Shown here piece by piece: positions 21,716 through 32,059 of a DNA stretch of 64,000 bases. Location: the NCBI GenBank assembly GCA_043228905.1, contig JBHGNT010000020.1, forward strand, positions 2,666,001 to 2,730,000, given 5' to 3'. Source of the DNA: Azolla caroliniana. Taxonomy: Eukaryota; Polypodiophyta. Under the pieces are notes generated by a model. That model worked only from the letters and a program-made list of their open reading frames with translations, ran no database searches and was not told the DNA's origin. Made by a program: the position numbers and the translations under genes. Positions within the stretch are counted from its first letter, which is position 1. Each line of letters begins with the position of its first letter.

Positions 21716-22440
21716 TGTCCGTACGTCTTTATGAGGAGGAGAGGTGCATGGGCACGCCCGAACGCTCCCTCGTCACAAGACGTCGAACGTACGAGGAAGA
21801 CACAAAACACATGCACAAATGCTCGTACACCTTTATGAGGAGGAGAGGTGCATGGGCAAGCCCGAACGCTCCCTCGTCACGAGACGGCCGAACGTACAAG
21901 GAAGACACAAACACACGCACAAAATGCTCGTACACCTTTATGAGGAGGAGAGGTGCATGGGCAAGCCCGAAACGGTCCCTCGCCACGAGATAGCCGAACG
22001 TACAAGGAAGACACAAACACATGCACAAAATGCTCGTACGTCTTTATGAGGAGGAGAGGTGCATGGGCACGCCCGAAACGCTCCCTCGTCACAAGACGTC
22101 CGAACGTACAAGGAAGACACAAACACACAGACAAATGCTCGTACGCCTTTATGAGGAGGAGAGGTGCATGGGCAAGCCCGAACGGTCCCCTCGTCACAAG
22201 ACGGACGAACGTACAAGGAAGACACAAACACACACACAAATGCTCGTACGCCCTTATGAGGAGGAGAGGTGCATGGGCATGCCCGAAACGCTCCCTCGTC
22301 ACAAGACGACCAAACATACAAGAAAGACACAAACACAGGCACAAAATGCTCGTACGCCTTTATGAGGAGGAGAGGTGCATGGGCAAGCCCGAACGGTCCC
22401 CTCGTCACAAGACGACTGAACGTACAAGGAAGACACGAAT
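21716..22440. repeat. Tandem array of seven ~105-bp units inside LTR H
   Basis: Units start near 21716, 21820, 21925, 22031, 22136, 22241 and 22347, each beginning TG(C/T)(T/C)CGTACR and containing TTATGAGGAGGAGAGGTGCA, then GCCCGAACG and a CACAAACACA tail. Spacing is 104-106 bp. Most differences are substitutions. Because 105 is divisible by three, several frames are open by chance; I do not regard them as genes. Confidence 0.85.
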
Positions 22441-23305
22441 AAAGAAAGAAGGAGAGAAAGAAACACGAATGGTATCGACCAAAGAGATAAATACGTGTTT
22501 GATTCCAACGCAAGAGGACCCTTTATAAAATAGGGTTTTGTTTACAATGGCAACTTATAGTTAACCACAAGCTCAATCAAAACATAAATATTAAATGCCC
22601 TTAGAGACAAAAGCAAATCCGAACACGGCGAAGATGAACACACGAGCACCACCAAAATACCAATCGCAACGAACCACGACCTCCCGAACGACGAGCACAC
22701 GGGCTCGCAACGATGAACGGGGCGGAGCAACGTCGAACCAACGAAGCTTGGGCTCACAAGCAGTTCGAGTGCCGACGTGAAGAAGACGAGCACGTGGCGA
22801 TGGGGGGGATGAAGGGGTATGAGATGAAGAGAAGTGGTGAATAAGAAGATGAAGAACTTCGAAGAAAAATTGGCAATAGTCTCCTCCTCCCAAAACGTCC
22901 TCCCGAATGAGCCCCCCTCGACCTCCTTTTATAGGAAAAAAAGAAGGGGGGGTCGCCAAATTTGTCTTCAATGAAAAAGGAATAAAATTCCTTAAATCAA
23001 GCTGCACTGTAAGTCCAAATTCAAACCGTGCACCTCGAGCTAGTAGTCAATGTGACTATCCACTAGCCCACTAACTCTCTCTTATATAATACATAAATCT
23101 ATCTCTATAAATTCATAGCTTGTCTCCCCTCTACCTTTTATCTCTCCTCTCTCTTACTTTTTGCACGAGGTTCTATACCTCCTTTTCACCCTTTCTTTTC
23201 CTTTTTATTTTGCATATGCACAATTAATTGCTTTTGTGTGCACATGCACATTTTTGATCCCCCCCCCCTTTCGCTGGTTTTTCCCACACTCGAGCACGCC
23301 ACATC
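22441..23305 (-). other. Right part of LTR H and junction with copia D, with a tRNA-like segment
   Basis: Contains a promoter-like TATAAAAGGAGG on the minus strand near 22930. At about 22985-23075, minus strand, there is a tRNA-like pair (GGGCTAGTGG and, about 40 bp on, GGTTTGAATTTGG) that could be a SINE head. CT-rich sequence follows. The junction between H and copia D is not resolved. Confidence 0.35.
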
Positions 23306-24060
23306 ATGACAACGTAGTCCGACACGAGTGTGGAAATCCAGAAGTTCGATGGGAAGAACTTCGCCCTTTGGAAGGAAATGATGCAACATGTCCGACAATA
23401 GATTGAAGCCATTCGGCATAACAAGCCGACTTCAATGTTTGTAGAAGAATGGCGATCTATGTACGAAATAACTAGATCGACCATTCGAATACACCTGGCT
23501 AAAAACATCTATTCCAATATGGCAAAGGAGACAACTGCATTCTCTTTGTGGGAGAAACTACGGGCGGTGTACACAATGAAATCCTCCTCATCAAAGTTGA
23601 TATTGATTCGATAGTTATTCAACATGAAGATGAGAGAGACAGATCCAACAACCTCCCACATCAACACCTTCATTCGGGTGTTATCTGAACTCTCCTCCCA
23701 AGGGATTAACTTCAAAGAAGAAGTTAAAGCCCTTGCCCTCATTTTGAGATTGCCGGTGAGGTGGGAGATATTCCGCACGACTTTTGCCAACAGTTGTCCG
23801 AATCTAAATCTAGATGAGGCGATTTGACCAGTCCTCACATGGGACATTCGGCGAAAATCGATGGGACTCACCATCCGTGAGTCGGCAGAAGCCTACCATT
23901 CAATCGAGTCGATCGAGAGAACAAGTCGAAAGAACCGGTCGAAACATCAATCGACCAAGAAAGAGGGGAGACCGACAACGGTCGAAGTCGAGGAATAGCC
24001 GACCAAGTGATTTCTATACCCAGTGCAGAAAAACTAGTCACAATGTTTCTGACTGCTAGT
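23306..24060 (+). pseudogene. Copia D Gag, broken
   Basis: ATG 23306, TAG at codon 4 (MTT-stop-SDTSVEIQKFDGKNF), then ALWKEMMQHVRQ, stop, IEAIRHNKPTSMF. UBN2-type Gag features follow (SLWEKLRAVYTMK, FNMKMRETDP, LPVRWEIFRTTF). The zinc-knuckle-like CRKTSHNVSDC lacks a clear first Cys pair. Stops and a shift near 23825. Confidence 0.7.
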
Positions 24061-24189
24061 CGATTAAAAGAAAGTAGAGTAGTCGACAATTTGAGCAGAA
24101 TTAAGGATGTTCTAACTCGAACTGTTTTCTAGTAGGCAACCAAATCAATGTTGCCAACTCCCGATCAGGAGAAAGTCTCTCTCTAGAGG

Positions 24190-24833
24190 ACTCAATTATC
24201 AGAGAAGTCATCTATAGTGCACAAGATGCACGAATGTGGGTACTAGACTCTGGTGCCACATTTCATGTGACTCCAAATATCAAATGGTTTTCGAACTATT
24301 CAGTAGGAGCCGATGGCACAGTTCGACTCGACAATGGGCAGGAATGAAAAATCGTTGGAATCGGCGAAGTACCAATTCAATTGCAGAATAGCAATACAAT
24401 CATCTTGCACAATGTTTGGCACGTGCCCGAGCTCAAAAGGATTTGGGTCTCCATCGGCATGTTAGCCGAAGATGGGTATCGATGAGTCGTCATGGATGAT
24501 CAACCAAGGAAACATGAAAATCAAGAATGGATGCAAGCACAACAACTTGTATCCATTAATGGTGATCAATCCACAACGCATTGTGAACATAGCCAAATTG
24601 ACTGACTCGAATCTATGGCCGACTCAGCCATATGTCTCAAGTCGAACTGGACTAACTAATGGCGGTCAACTACATCCTGAAGCTCCAATCGAAGACGGAC
24701 TTCTGCGAGCATTGTCATTACAGGAAACAGACTTGAAGTCTGCACTCTCTCCATTACGAGACAGTACGACTACCCCTAGAGCTTGTACACATAAACATCT
24801 ACAGGCAATGCCCGAGAGATCTCTAGGTGGCTT
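24190..24833 (+). pseudogene. Copia D protease and start of integrase, broken
   Basis: The copia protease motif MWVLDSGATFHVTPN is present, followed by VPELKRIWVSIGMLAEDGYR and a decayed GAG-pre-integrase region with several stops. Coding sequence ends at CTAGGTGGCTT where D' begins. Confidence 0.65.
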
Positions 24834-25179
24834 TGTTGTTGGGGTCGGGGGTGAAGCCTAGAATGGCTTCACCCCCCTCCCAAGGGGGTTACGATAGTGA
24901 GAGAGCTAGAGAGAAAGACAAATTGAAAGTGACACAAAATGAGAGGGGAAAAATGTATATCTCATTACATACCCCATAGGGGGTTTATATAATACATCCA
25001 ATGTAACGGTTACATGACCGTTATAAATAAGACCATTACACATTCTTGTACACATGCACATAATTGTGCATGTGTCCATACACATACTAATCCTCACACA
25101 CTCATTTACTTTACACATACACATCAACCACACCATTACACATACCCTTATGCCTTCCCGTATATTCTTACGGGTAACA
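24834..25179 (-). repeat. D' LTR (3' in inferred orientation)
   Basis: 346 bp, TGTTGTTGGGG...CGGGTAACA on the plus strand. Contains a perfect 12-bp-stem hairpin, GGGGGTGAAGCC / GGCTTCACCCCC, with a 6-nt loop (about 24847-24876). The other copy has lost one arm of this. Confidence 0.78.
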
Positions 25180-26229
25180 CATGGCACACTTGTGGGACAG
25201 TGCATTGCACGGTGAACCCACTCGCCATGACAACTCTTCTCGACCGGAACTCCATCGTTCATCGTCTCAATGGTCGGAAATCCCTCGACCAGATCACTGC
25301 TCTACGATCGATAGAGCTTTGCTTGACTCGAACCTTCTCGTTCGGTCAACACAAGTCGCGATTGGATCATACACCAATTGGCTAGTTCACTATGGCATGG
25401 GTCGTAAAATCGTATTGTGCATTTGTGTATTCTTTCTTTCATCATGTGAAGTGAGTTTTATATTTTTTACCCTTTGGTCTTTAAAATTTTTCCCTCAAGT
25501 TTTTTTAAAATTTTATTTTATGCCCTTTAATTTTCGAAATTTTCTGTTCTACCCTTATGTTTCTGAAATTTTCTCTTCATACCCCTCTTCTCTTCCTTCG
25601 TTTCCTTCTATTCTCCTCTTTTTTTTCTTTTCTTCTGCTTCTTCTTCCTCTTCGTTTCTTCATGTTTTCCTTCTCTGTGTGTATGTTCTATCTTTTTCTT
25701 TTTCTGTGGTCATCTATGGCCATTTCCATCCGTGTCGTCACCATCTGTCCGGCCGACTCTATCGGCCGTCGGCTCGGTGGATACTGTTAGGCGAGTTCTG
25801 CCGTATCTTTTCGGACACTTGTCGAACTTCGGCCATCTCTTGGCGGCCGTCTTTGTACGGCTTCCTGGGCTTCCAGACCATCTTGCGAGCTCTGCCACTG
25901 TCGATCCTTGTTCGTCCGCTCCGTCGGATGTCGAAGGGCAGGCTCTTGGCTGACGCTTCTGTCTCAGCCGATTCTCGGCCCAGCCGTCTGGCCGGCTCTG
26001 TCCGGCCGCCGCCGTCTATCGATTGTCAAACCGGCTCTGTCCTACGACCGTCACTCACTCAACAGTCTTTGTCCGGTTGGCCGTCACTTGGCCGTCGTCG
26101 TCCATCTGTTGGCCGGCCATGTCTGTTCGCAGGCCGACTGTCGAACGTCATCCGTCGCCGTTCGTTGGTGGCCGACTGTCCGTTCGGGCTCTATCGTCCA
26201 CTGATTGGTGTTTGTTTGTTCAGTGCCAT
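25180..26229 (-). other. D' internal noncoding region
   Basis: Low-complexity T-rich stretches (25440-25700) and CCG/GTC-rich sequence. The block with TTTACCCTTTGGTCTTT and repeated GAAATTTTC resembles, in matching orientation, 42600-42740 inside E, showing the two elements are related. A 358-codon plus-strand frame (25181-26257) is antisense and compositionally biased; I do not call it a gene. Confidence 0.5.
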
Positions 26230-26845
26230 CTACGGTCCTGAACCAGGAACAAAATAGCTTCGATTTGGCCCACTTTGGGTTGAGCCACCCCCATAACTTG
26301 GATCCACATAACCACCATATCCAGTATTGGCAGCATCAGGGCGAGGAGATGGTGGTGGTGGTGGTGAACTGGGCCTCACTCCACTCTCTGAACCAGATGT
26401 AGAGTTTCCATAAGAGCTCACTGTAGAGGGAGATGCATTTCCATAAGGCACATTACATCTAGAGCCATGTGATCCTGAGTTCGCATTGCTACACATTCCA
26501 CCATAGCTCTAATTTAGATGCTACTCAGAGTTGCCATAGGAGGGGGGGAGAGCTTGGGTGAAAGCGATGGAGTGGGGAGTGATGATCGTTGCCATAGCTG
26601 TGAAGAGTATTTGGGACAGACAAACAAACTCTTGTGGATTCTCCATCATCATGTGGGTGTGTCTGAGAATCTGTAAAATGCCCACGAGTCACTACCACCA
26701 CCAAGGGAAAAGGGAACGAGGAAGGAAGGAGAGAGAGGGAGAAGAATATTGTGTGCTTCCAAATCATTTTTCTCTGTACGTGTTTGTAAGAGAGCTCGAC
26801 TGATAGCCTTTTCACCGGGACGCAACTGTTGACCAATTCTTCCAA
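26230..26845 (-). pseudogene. Captured host-gene fragment, Gly/Ser/Tyr/Pro-rich (SYGN-repeat) protein tail
   Basis: The minus strand encodes a tail rich in recurring SYGN/SYGG-type motifs: HSYGND, PSYGNSE, QSYGGM, VPYGNA, SSYGNS, TGYGGY, PSYGGG, with a PPPPPSPRPD run. The pieces are in two frames joined at a C run near 26545, with two TAG codons in the second frame. Such tails are typical of plant hnRNP/RRM-type RNA-binding proteins, but no RRM is present, so the identity is a guess. It lies sense to D' in its inferred orientation and is unlike the rest of the element, suggesting transduction. Confidence 0.45.
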
Positions 26846-27150
26846 AATCCTTTTCTCCCAAAATCTTATGCATCAATTTTTCTTCTCAGCCATGGAAACT
26901 TTAGCCATGATCTCCATGTCTTCTTCAAGTCTTTCATCTCATCAAAAACCTCTCATCGTATCATGTAGAGAGTCTTTCACCAAAAACCTCTAATAAAAAT
27001 GGCTCACCATATAGTGATTGTATGCACAAAAACACACACAAGTAGAGACATAGAGAGGGAGGGTGAAAGATTAGTGAAGGAGAGGGAGAGTGAGGGAGGG
27101 AGAGATCGACCTCTTCTCAAGGGAGGTCGGTCGTTCGGGCGTGCCAAAAG
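26846..27150 (-). other. D' leader region and primer-binding-like end
   Basis: Noncoding. A GA-rich stretch near 27050-27100. At the right edge, read on the minus strand, CTTTTGGCACGCCCGAAC follows the LTR end, comparable to CCTTTTGGCGACC after E's 5' LTR. Confidence 0.4.
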
Positions 27151-27278
27151 TGTTGTTGGGTGTTACTGTACGAGACGTACGTGTGATTGATAAGTGTGAT
27201 AAGTGAGGGTGAAAGATGAAATGTGTTGATATGTATGTGTAATCTTATACGATTATGAGTGTGAATGTAAGAGTGAGT

Positions 27279-27712
27279 TGTTAACTCTTCGGGCCGGACA
27301 ATGGCCTAACACAGGGTGTCTACGGGAGACACTTCACCAAAGGGTGTTACGGCAACCAGATTAGACTTCAACGCTTAATCCGACTTAGTTAAGTTACTTA
27401 TTAGGATCGTCTTTCATAACACGCGTAAGATATAACAATTAAGACAGAACGGCAATTAACACAGAGAGATAACAACGCTTAAGCTTTCATTAATTAATCG
27501 CTAACTATTACATTGTATCCGGGCCTTTAAATAGGTTTCCGGTCTGTATTACAAAATGGTGCCATTCGCACCTGTTCGGGATCGGTCCGGATCCGGAACG
27601 GCATACCGTTTCCTGTCCGTCCGTCCACACTCATAGCTTAATTACAACCACATTCCTACTACTTAATTAGCTCTCCGTTTCCCACTATGGACTCCTTTGC
27701 CGGCCGGTAACA
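27279..27712 (-). repeat. Element G LTR (3')
   Basis: Element sense: TGTTACCGGCCGG...GAGTTAACA, with TATTTAAAGG mid-way (near 27530). Only one copy is present in the window. Its left neighbour is E's LTR, broken after GAATGTAAGAGTGAG. Confidence 0.65.
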
Positions 27713-27748
27713 CATGGCACGCCCGTGGGATAGTACCTTGTACGTCGA
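27713..27748 (-). promoter_or_regulatory. Conserved pre-LTR motif of G
   Basis: Element sense: GACGTACAAGGTACTA, then TCCCACGGGCGTGCCATG, then TGTTACC of the LTR. Equivalent sequences precede TGTTACC in E (43118-43151) and D' (25180-25215). It is not purine-rich, so how plus-strand priming works here is unclear. Confidence 0.5.
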
Positions 27749-27818
27749 ATCCACAACCGACCCTTGCTATTCTTCGTCCAAAATGTCCAGAATGCTTTGT
27801 TCGAGAGGCTCCAATGGT

Positions 27819-30179
27819 TCATCTGGAAGTGGTTGTTGTTGTTGTTGTTGTTGCTGCTCTGTTGCTGTCTGCTGCGGCGGGTCCGTTGGTGGTTGTTGCA
27901 GCTGCTCCTCTGTTTGTGGCTCTGTAATGCGTCAATTGCCTTTGATATGTACTTTGTAATTTTTGCAATACTGTTGACGCTCTCTCTTTGTCTTCCTGCT
28001 GCTGCCTCTGGAGCTCCATCCAGACCTTCTCCGCCTCTTCCAAGCGTCTTGTATTTTCCGCCCGTTCGTCGGCGATCGCCGTCGCGGCCCGATCAACTGC
28101 CTGCTGGAGCTCGGCCATACGTTCTTTATGCTCTGTTTCCAGCCGTTTGTAGTCCCGGTGTAGGTGCTCAAAATCATCCGTCTTTTGCTTGAGCCGTGCG
28201 TTGATCTGACGACGGGCCCGGTCCTCATGGTCCTTCTGCTGGCAGAGCTCTTCCTTTAGCCGTTCAATCTCTGTTTTCACCGTTTTCCGCAGCTTGTCCT
28301 TTTCCTGCAGCACTTTGTCTTTCTCCTCCTTTAGCCGGTCGTACGCTTGATGGCCTTTCTGGAGGTTCTCCTCTGCCCGGCGGAGGTTCTTAGCAGTCTT
28401 CTTTAATTCGGCTTCGACCGCCGTCTTCAATTCTCGTTCACGGCTCCTTAGCGCTTCTTGTGCGGCAAGTTCCTCTCTCAATTCTGCAAGCTCCTGAGCT
28501 TGCGCCACATTTCTCGCCGGAACGGTTTCCGTTGCCGGGGTCTTATTGCTATGTACAGGTCGTTCCGTTTCTTTATTCTGTACACTTATCGGAGTCACCG
28601 GTGATTGGATCCGTATTTTGGCCATCTCTGTCGTGACCTGATCCAAGTCTTTTTCAAGGCACCGGATTCTGGACCGGGCCGTCTCTAGTTGTTCGGTTGT
28701 GATGAGCAACCGTTCGCTTTGCGCTCTTTCTTCCGCCTCTATATACCCCACTGCTCCGGCTATCTGTTCGCCTATCCACCAGAGCCACAGGCTACCGGTG
28801 CCTTGTTGTTCTTGCACAGAGGTTTGATAGATGGGCTCACTTGTAGAGGGGTGGTCCCGCCTGGTCGCGCCGAGTTGCAGTTCCGTTTCTGCCCGTGGAC
28901 CATCCTGCTATCCTGGTTCCCCTTGCGCTTCTTCTTGGCTGACCGAGGGAGGTTGCAGTGACCTTTCCGGCTCTGGCGGGATGGGGCTTGCCGGTGTTGC
29001 CGGGGCTTCTGTTTCTGGTGCCATCTGCACCGGTTCCGGTTCCTTCCTTGGCGTGGGAGTCTCAGTATGGGGAGCCGGTGTTCCCTCCGTCTGAGGGTCC
29101 GAACGTTTCCCGACTGTCTCAACGGTCCTTGCCGACGACCGTCGCTGGAGGTGCTCCATAGGCTCCTCCTCTATTTCCTCCTCCTGAGCTCCGGCATTGA
29201 GTTTTGCCGCCAAGGGGTCCACTTCTTGATTCACCGGTCGGCGGAGTGTGACCTTTACGGGCCGTGCCGGTGGTTCCTCCTGCGCCTCCGTTGGGCGCTT
29301 CCGGCTTCCGCTTCCTGCTGCCGCCTATTCTGCATCCACCGCCTTTCCCTTACTGGCCTTAGAGGCCAACAACTGTTGCCGTTTGGAAGCCGTCCTTGGG
29401 GCGCCGTCCGACACTCTTCCTCGTTTCTTGGGTTGGACGGTCTGAATGGGTGGCACCAACAAGGTGAGCCACTGCGTTACGGCGTGCCATATCCTTCGTC
29501 CGTCTCGGCCTTCTTTGTCGTCTTTGCCTCTGACGATCTCGATCGCCGCACACAACTCGTCTGCAATCAATACCGGCCAATCCACCTTGATCCCTTCATA
29601 GGTGGCGATGATCATCCCTGCCCGGTTCTGCAGCATGACAGGGGGTCTAGGGTACACGTGGCCGTATTCATGGAGCACACGAGCAATTTCGCGGAACAGC
29701 ATATCTCCGCCGCCCTGTGTCCGGTAGCCCTTGTTGGCTAGAGAGTACTCACCAAAATACCTGATGAGTTGCTCCGGGGTTGGATTGTCGATCGTGAGTA
29801 TGCCTCCCTCCGGAAGGCCTATTAACGCTCGAATCACCTCTGCCGTTATGACCTTTGTATCGATTTCTTTGATCACTTTGTCGGCTTCTTTGTGTGGCGG
29901 TACTTCCACCATCATCAAGAAGCCCTCGAGCCCGTGTTGCTTCAACCATGTCTTGGCGGCTTCCGACAACGTTTGCGGGTCCATCTCTGTGTCGGGGTCG
30001 GATTGCGGTGGCGAGGATGGATGGTGATGAGAGTGGGGTTGAGAAAGAGAGAGTTCAGAAGGCGGGGGTTCTCTGTGCGCAGGTTCTCGTCTGATGATCT
30101 TGCAACGTTTCGGTGCTTCTGTGCTCCTGGGTTCGCGAAAGTAGAGGGTCTCTACACGCAATGGTTTTTGTCTGTGCAT
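27819..30179 (-). CDS. Element G extra ORF downstream of pol (two amber stops): novel domain plus long coiled coil
   Basis: A single frame of about 787 codons from ATG 30179 (MHRQKPLRVETLYFREPR) to 27819, interrupted only by TAG at 29325 and 28908, each one base from CAG. Residues 1-60 are disordered. About 65-230 is a compact domain (MDPQTLSEAAKTWLKQHGLE, IRALIGLPEGGILTID, NKGYRTQGGGDMLFREIARV, LQNRAGMIIATYEG) that I do not recognise. A KKRGR basic motif and a Pro/Glu-rich linker follow, then about 220 residues of continuous coiled coil and a Thr run from TTG repeats. It is sense to pol, unlike the antisense ORFs known from some Tat elements. Function unknown. Confidence 0.65.
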
Positions 30180-30355
30180 TCTGGCGCCTTTTTCGAGTTT
30201 GTGTATGTCGCGTACTTAAAATAGCATTATGTCCTGTGGTGGCGCTTTAAATGCCCACTTCGTACCTTTTCGCTCCACGCTCTTTCCTCCATTCATTCCT
30301 CGCTTTTGCATGATTGTTTTTTTTTTTTTCAGTTATTATTATTCTTAGTGTGACG

Positions 30356-30946
30356 TCACATGTTCGTTGGTCCTCCCAGACCCTTACCGGCCTCATTCTC
30401 TCCGGTTCCCGGCTTGCCGTCTTTGCCGTCTTGGTGGTTGCCGTCGGTCCTTTGCTCAAACGGGTTCTTAGGCATCGGTCCTCTATATGCCTTTAACTGG
30501 AATCCGTTGACCCATTTGCCCAGCACTTCGCCGGCAAGTGTCCCCAATTGGTAGGACCCATTATACTCCCGTGTTAGCCAATATGGTCCGCTCCATCTAA
30601 ACCTTAGTTTACCCGACATCTTGCCCATCCGGGTTTGGAATACTAACACTGGTTTGCCGATTGCGAACATTTTTTCGTTACCTTTCCTGTGCCGGTCGAT
30701 GAATGCTTTCCGTCGCCGTTGCTCCAATTCTAAATGTAGGATGCTGGCCAACCGTTGTTCCTCCAGCTCACACATCGCTGTCAACCTTATTGTCTTCGAC
30801 TCCTTCTCGTTCAGCCGTTCTCGTAGCTGGATCCGTAAGCTAGGTACTTGAAATTCTACCAGCATGACCGCCTCGAGTCCGAACGCCAACCGGAACAGTG
30901 TTGTTCGGATGCTCGTTTTGTATGCCGTCCGGTATGCCCAAAGCGC
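30356..30946 (-). CDS. Element G integrase C-terminal part
   Basis: Reads WAYRTAYKTSIRTTLFRLAFGLEAVM, later VLVFQTRMGKMSGKLRFRWS, GPYWLTREYNGSYQL and NGFQLKAYRG, the usual C-terminal region after the gypsy integrase core. The frame joins the core (HSAL at 32060) when the insertion and one GCGC are removed. Ends in a hydrophilic tail. Confidence 0.75.
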   Translation of the reverse strand, partial: ALWAYRTAYKTSIRTTLFRLAFGLEAVMLVEFQVPSLRIQLRERLNEKESKTIRLTAMCELEEQRLASILHLELEQRRRKAFIDRHRKGNEKMFAIGKPVLVFQTRMGKMSGKLRFRWSGPYWLTREYNGSYQLGTLAGEVLGKWVNGFQLKAYRGPMPKNPFEQRTDGNHQDGKDGKPGTGENEAGKGLGGPTNM

Positions 30947-32055
30947 TGTCGTGGCGTGGCTCGCCTAGAAGCGTAGCGTTGCGTAGACAAAAGATATCGT
31001 GAAAGTGAGGAAGGAATCACTGGGATTATGGACGGAAGAGACGAAAGAGTAGAGATAGATAAATAGTGATCAACAAGATATGACAAGATAGGATATAGAA
31101 TGATATTTGAAGCAATAAAAGAGATTTATAATTATTTGATAAAAGAGTTACAAAATGATTGTGCACATCATTGAACCTCCGAACTTTGTCTTGCAAGGTA
31201 ATCACTCTTCTCTTTCTTGATCGTAGACCATTACAATCTTCACTTCAATATTTTGATGAAGATAAGGCTCGAACCGCCTCCCTCTTGTTGAGAGTTGACC
31301 ACCACGACCGCCAAGCTAGAGCTCCACGTTTATGTTAAACTTCTTCCCTTCTTTCTCTATTTTTATGGTATCTCTTATGAAATATATAATTTGATTGATA
31401 TCTCATACATATCTCCCCTTTGATCTTCTCTTTTACCATTAAAATAGGTGCCCCCATGCATATGATGCATTGGAGGGTACAAGTCATGCATGTAGTGCAT
31501 GAAATGCATGTGATGCATGATCGCCATTTGGCGTTCATGCATTACATGTGATGCATGATAAACATCTCACTCATTTTGAGCTTTTATGTATGAAACAATA
31601 TATGCAATAAGAATAAACATGAAAATATAATCTTAAAGAGAAATGGCCTAGCCTAATGGTAGGTGTGTTGACTTTGGTGTATGAGGTTGAGGGTTTGAGT
31701 CTCAAAATACTATTGAATACAACATACAACTTCATTTTTATATCATGAAGCAAATCCTTTATGTAATATAAAGTATATATAAAATATGCTTTATTTTATG
31801 TATATTACTAGTTTAGAGTAAATGGTAAGATTTGAGAGTCATAGGGTGGGGTTATTGGTTCAAGTCCTTTCTTGTTCGTGTAATATAATATACTTATCTA
31901 TATATATATATATATAATTTTTCTTTACATATATATAATATTATCATATGTGTTGTTAATATTATCTTTATATATACAACATTATCAAATGTTATTTTAG
32001 TTACGTATTTATCTTATTGTAGACTTTTAATGTGAAGCTTTCGTACTTCACGACA
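30947..32055. mobile_element. 1.1-kb insertion in G integrase (solo LTR-like)
   Basis: Ends TGTCGTGGCG...CTTCACGACA with 4-bp GCGC on both sides (30943-30946, 32056-32059). Read on the minus strand it starts TGTCGTGAAG, like the LTRs of A, C and H, which also make 4-bp duplications. No coding region. It holds a cluster of ATGCAT/CATGCA motifs (31455-31560), two tRNA-like box pairs (31635-31705, 31805-31875) and a TA run (about 31900-31916). Most likely a solo LTR of a related family. Confidence 0.6.
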
Positions 32056-32059
32056 GCGC

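Larger units (their letters stand above)
11440..22960 (-). mobile_element. Gypsy-type LTR H, split by element A
   Basis: H begins TGTCGTGAAGTTTCGCGCACGT at 11440 and resumes at 21461 (GTGTTACTTGGGCGGGACC...). Joined, it parallels the start of A's own LTR (TGTCGCGAAGTTTCGCGGGT ... GGCGGGACCACGGGGGTC, TTGGACTAGGGAG). A sits between, flanked by ACGT on both sides. H carries a tandem array (21716-22440) and, on the minus strand, a TATAAAAGGAGG promoter-like box near 22930. Its right end was not found, so 22960 is approximate. I see no internal coding region. Confidence 0.55.

Noticed and set aside
21716-22440. CRISPR array
   Set aside because: Units are contiguous 105-bp repeats without distinct spacers, in a plant-type sequence.
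21744-22528. Repeated open frames of up to 191 codons on both strands
   Set aside because: By-product of a 105-bp tandem array whose unit length is divisible by three.
25180-25215. TGGCACACTTGTGGGA after the D' LTR as a tRNA primer-binding site
   Set aside because: Would force G's LTR to be in the opposite orientation to its own pol genes; treating it as a pre-3'-LTR motif fits D', E and G together. Not fully excluded.
25181-26257. 358-codon plus-strand frame
   Set aside because: Antisense to D' in its inferred orientation, T-rich then CCG-rich, no domain; base composition explains it.
31635-31705. Functional tRNA gene
   Set aside because: A and B boxes only; no acceptor stem or anticodon arm can be drawn.
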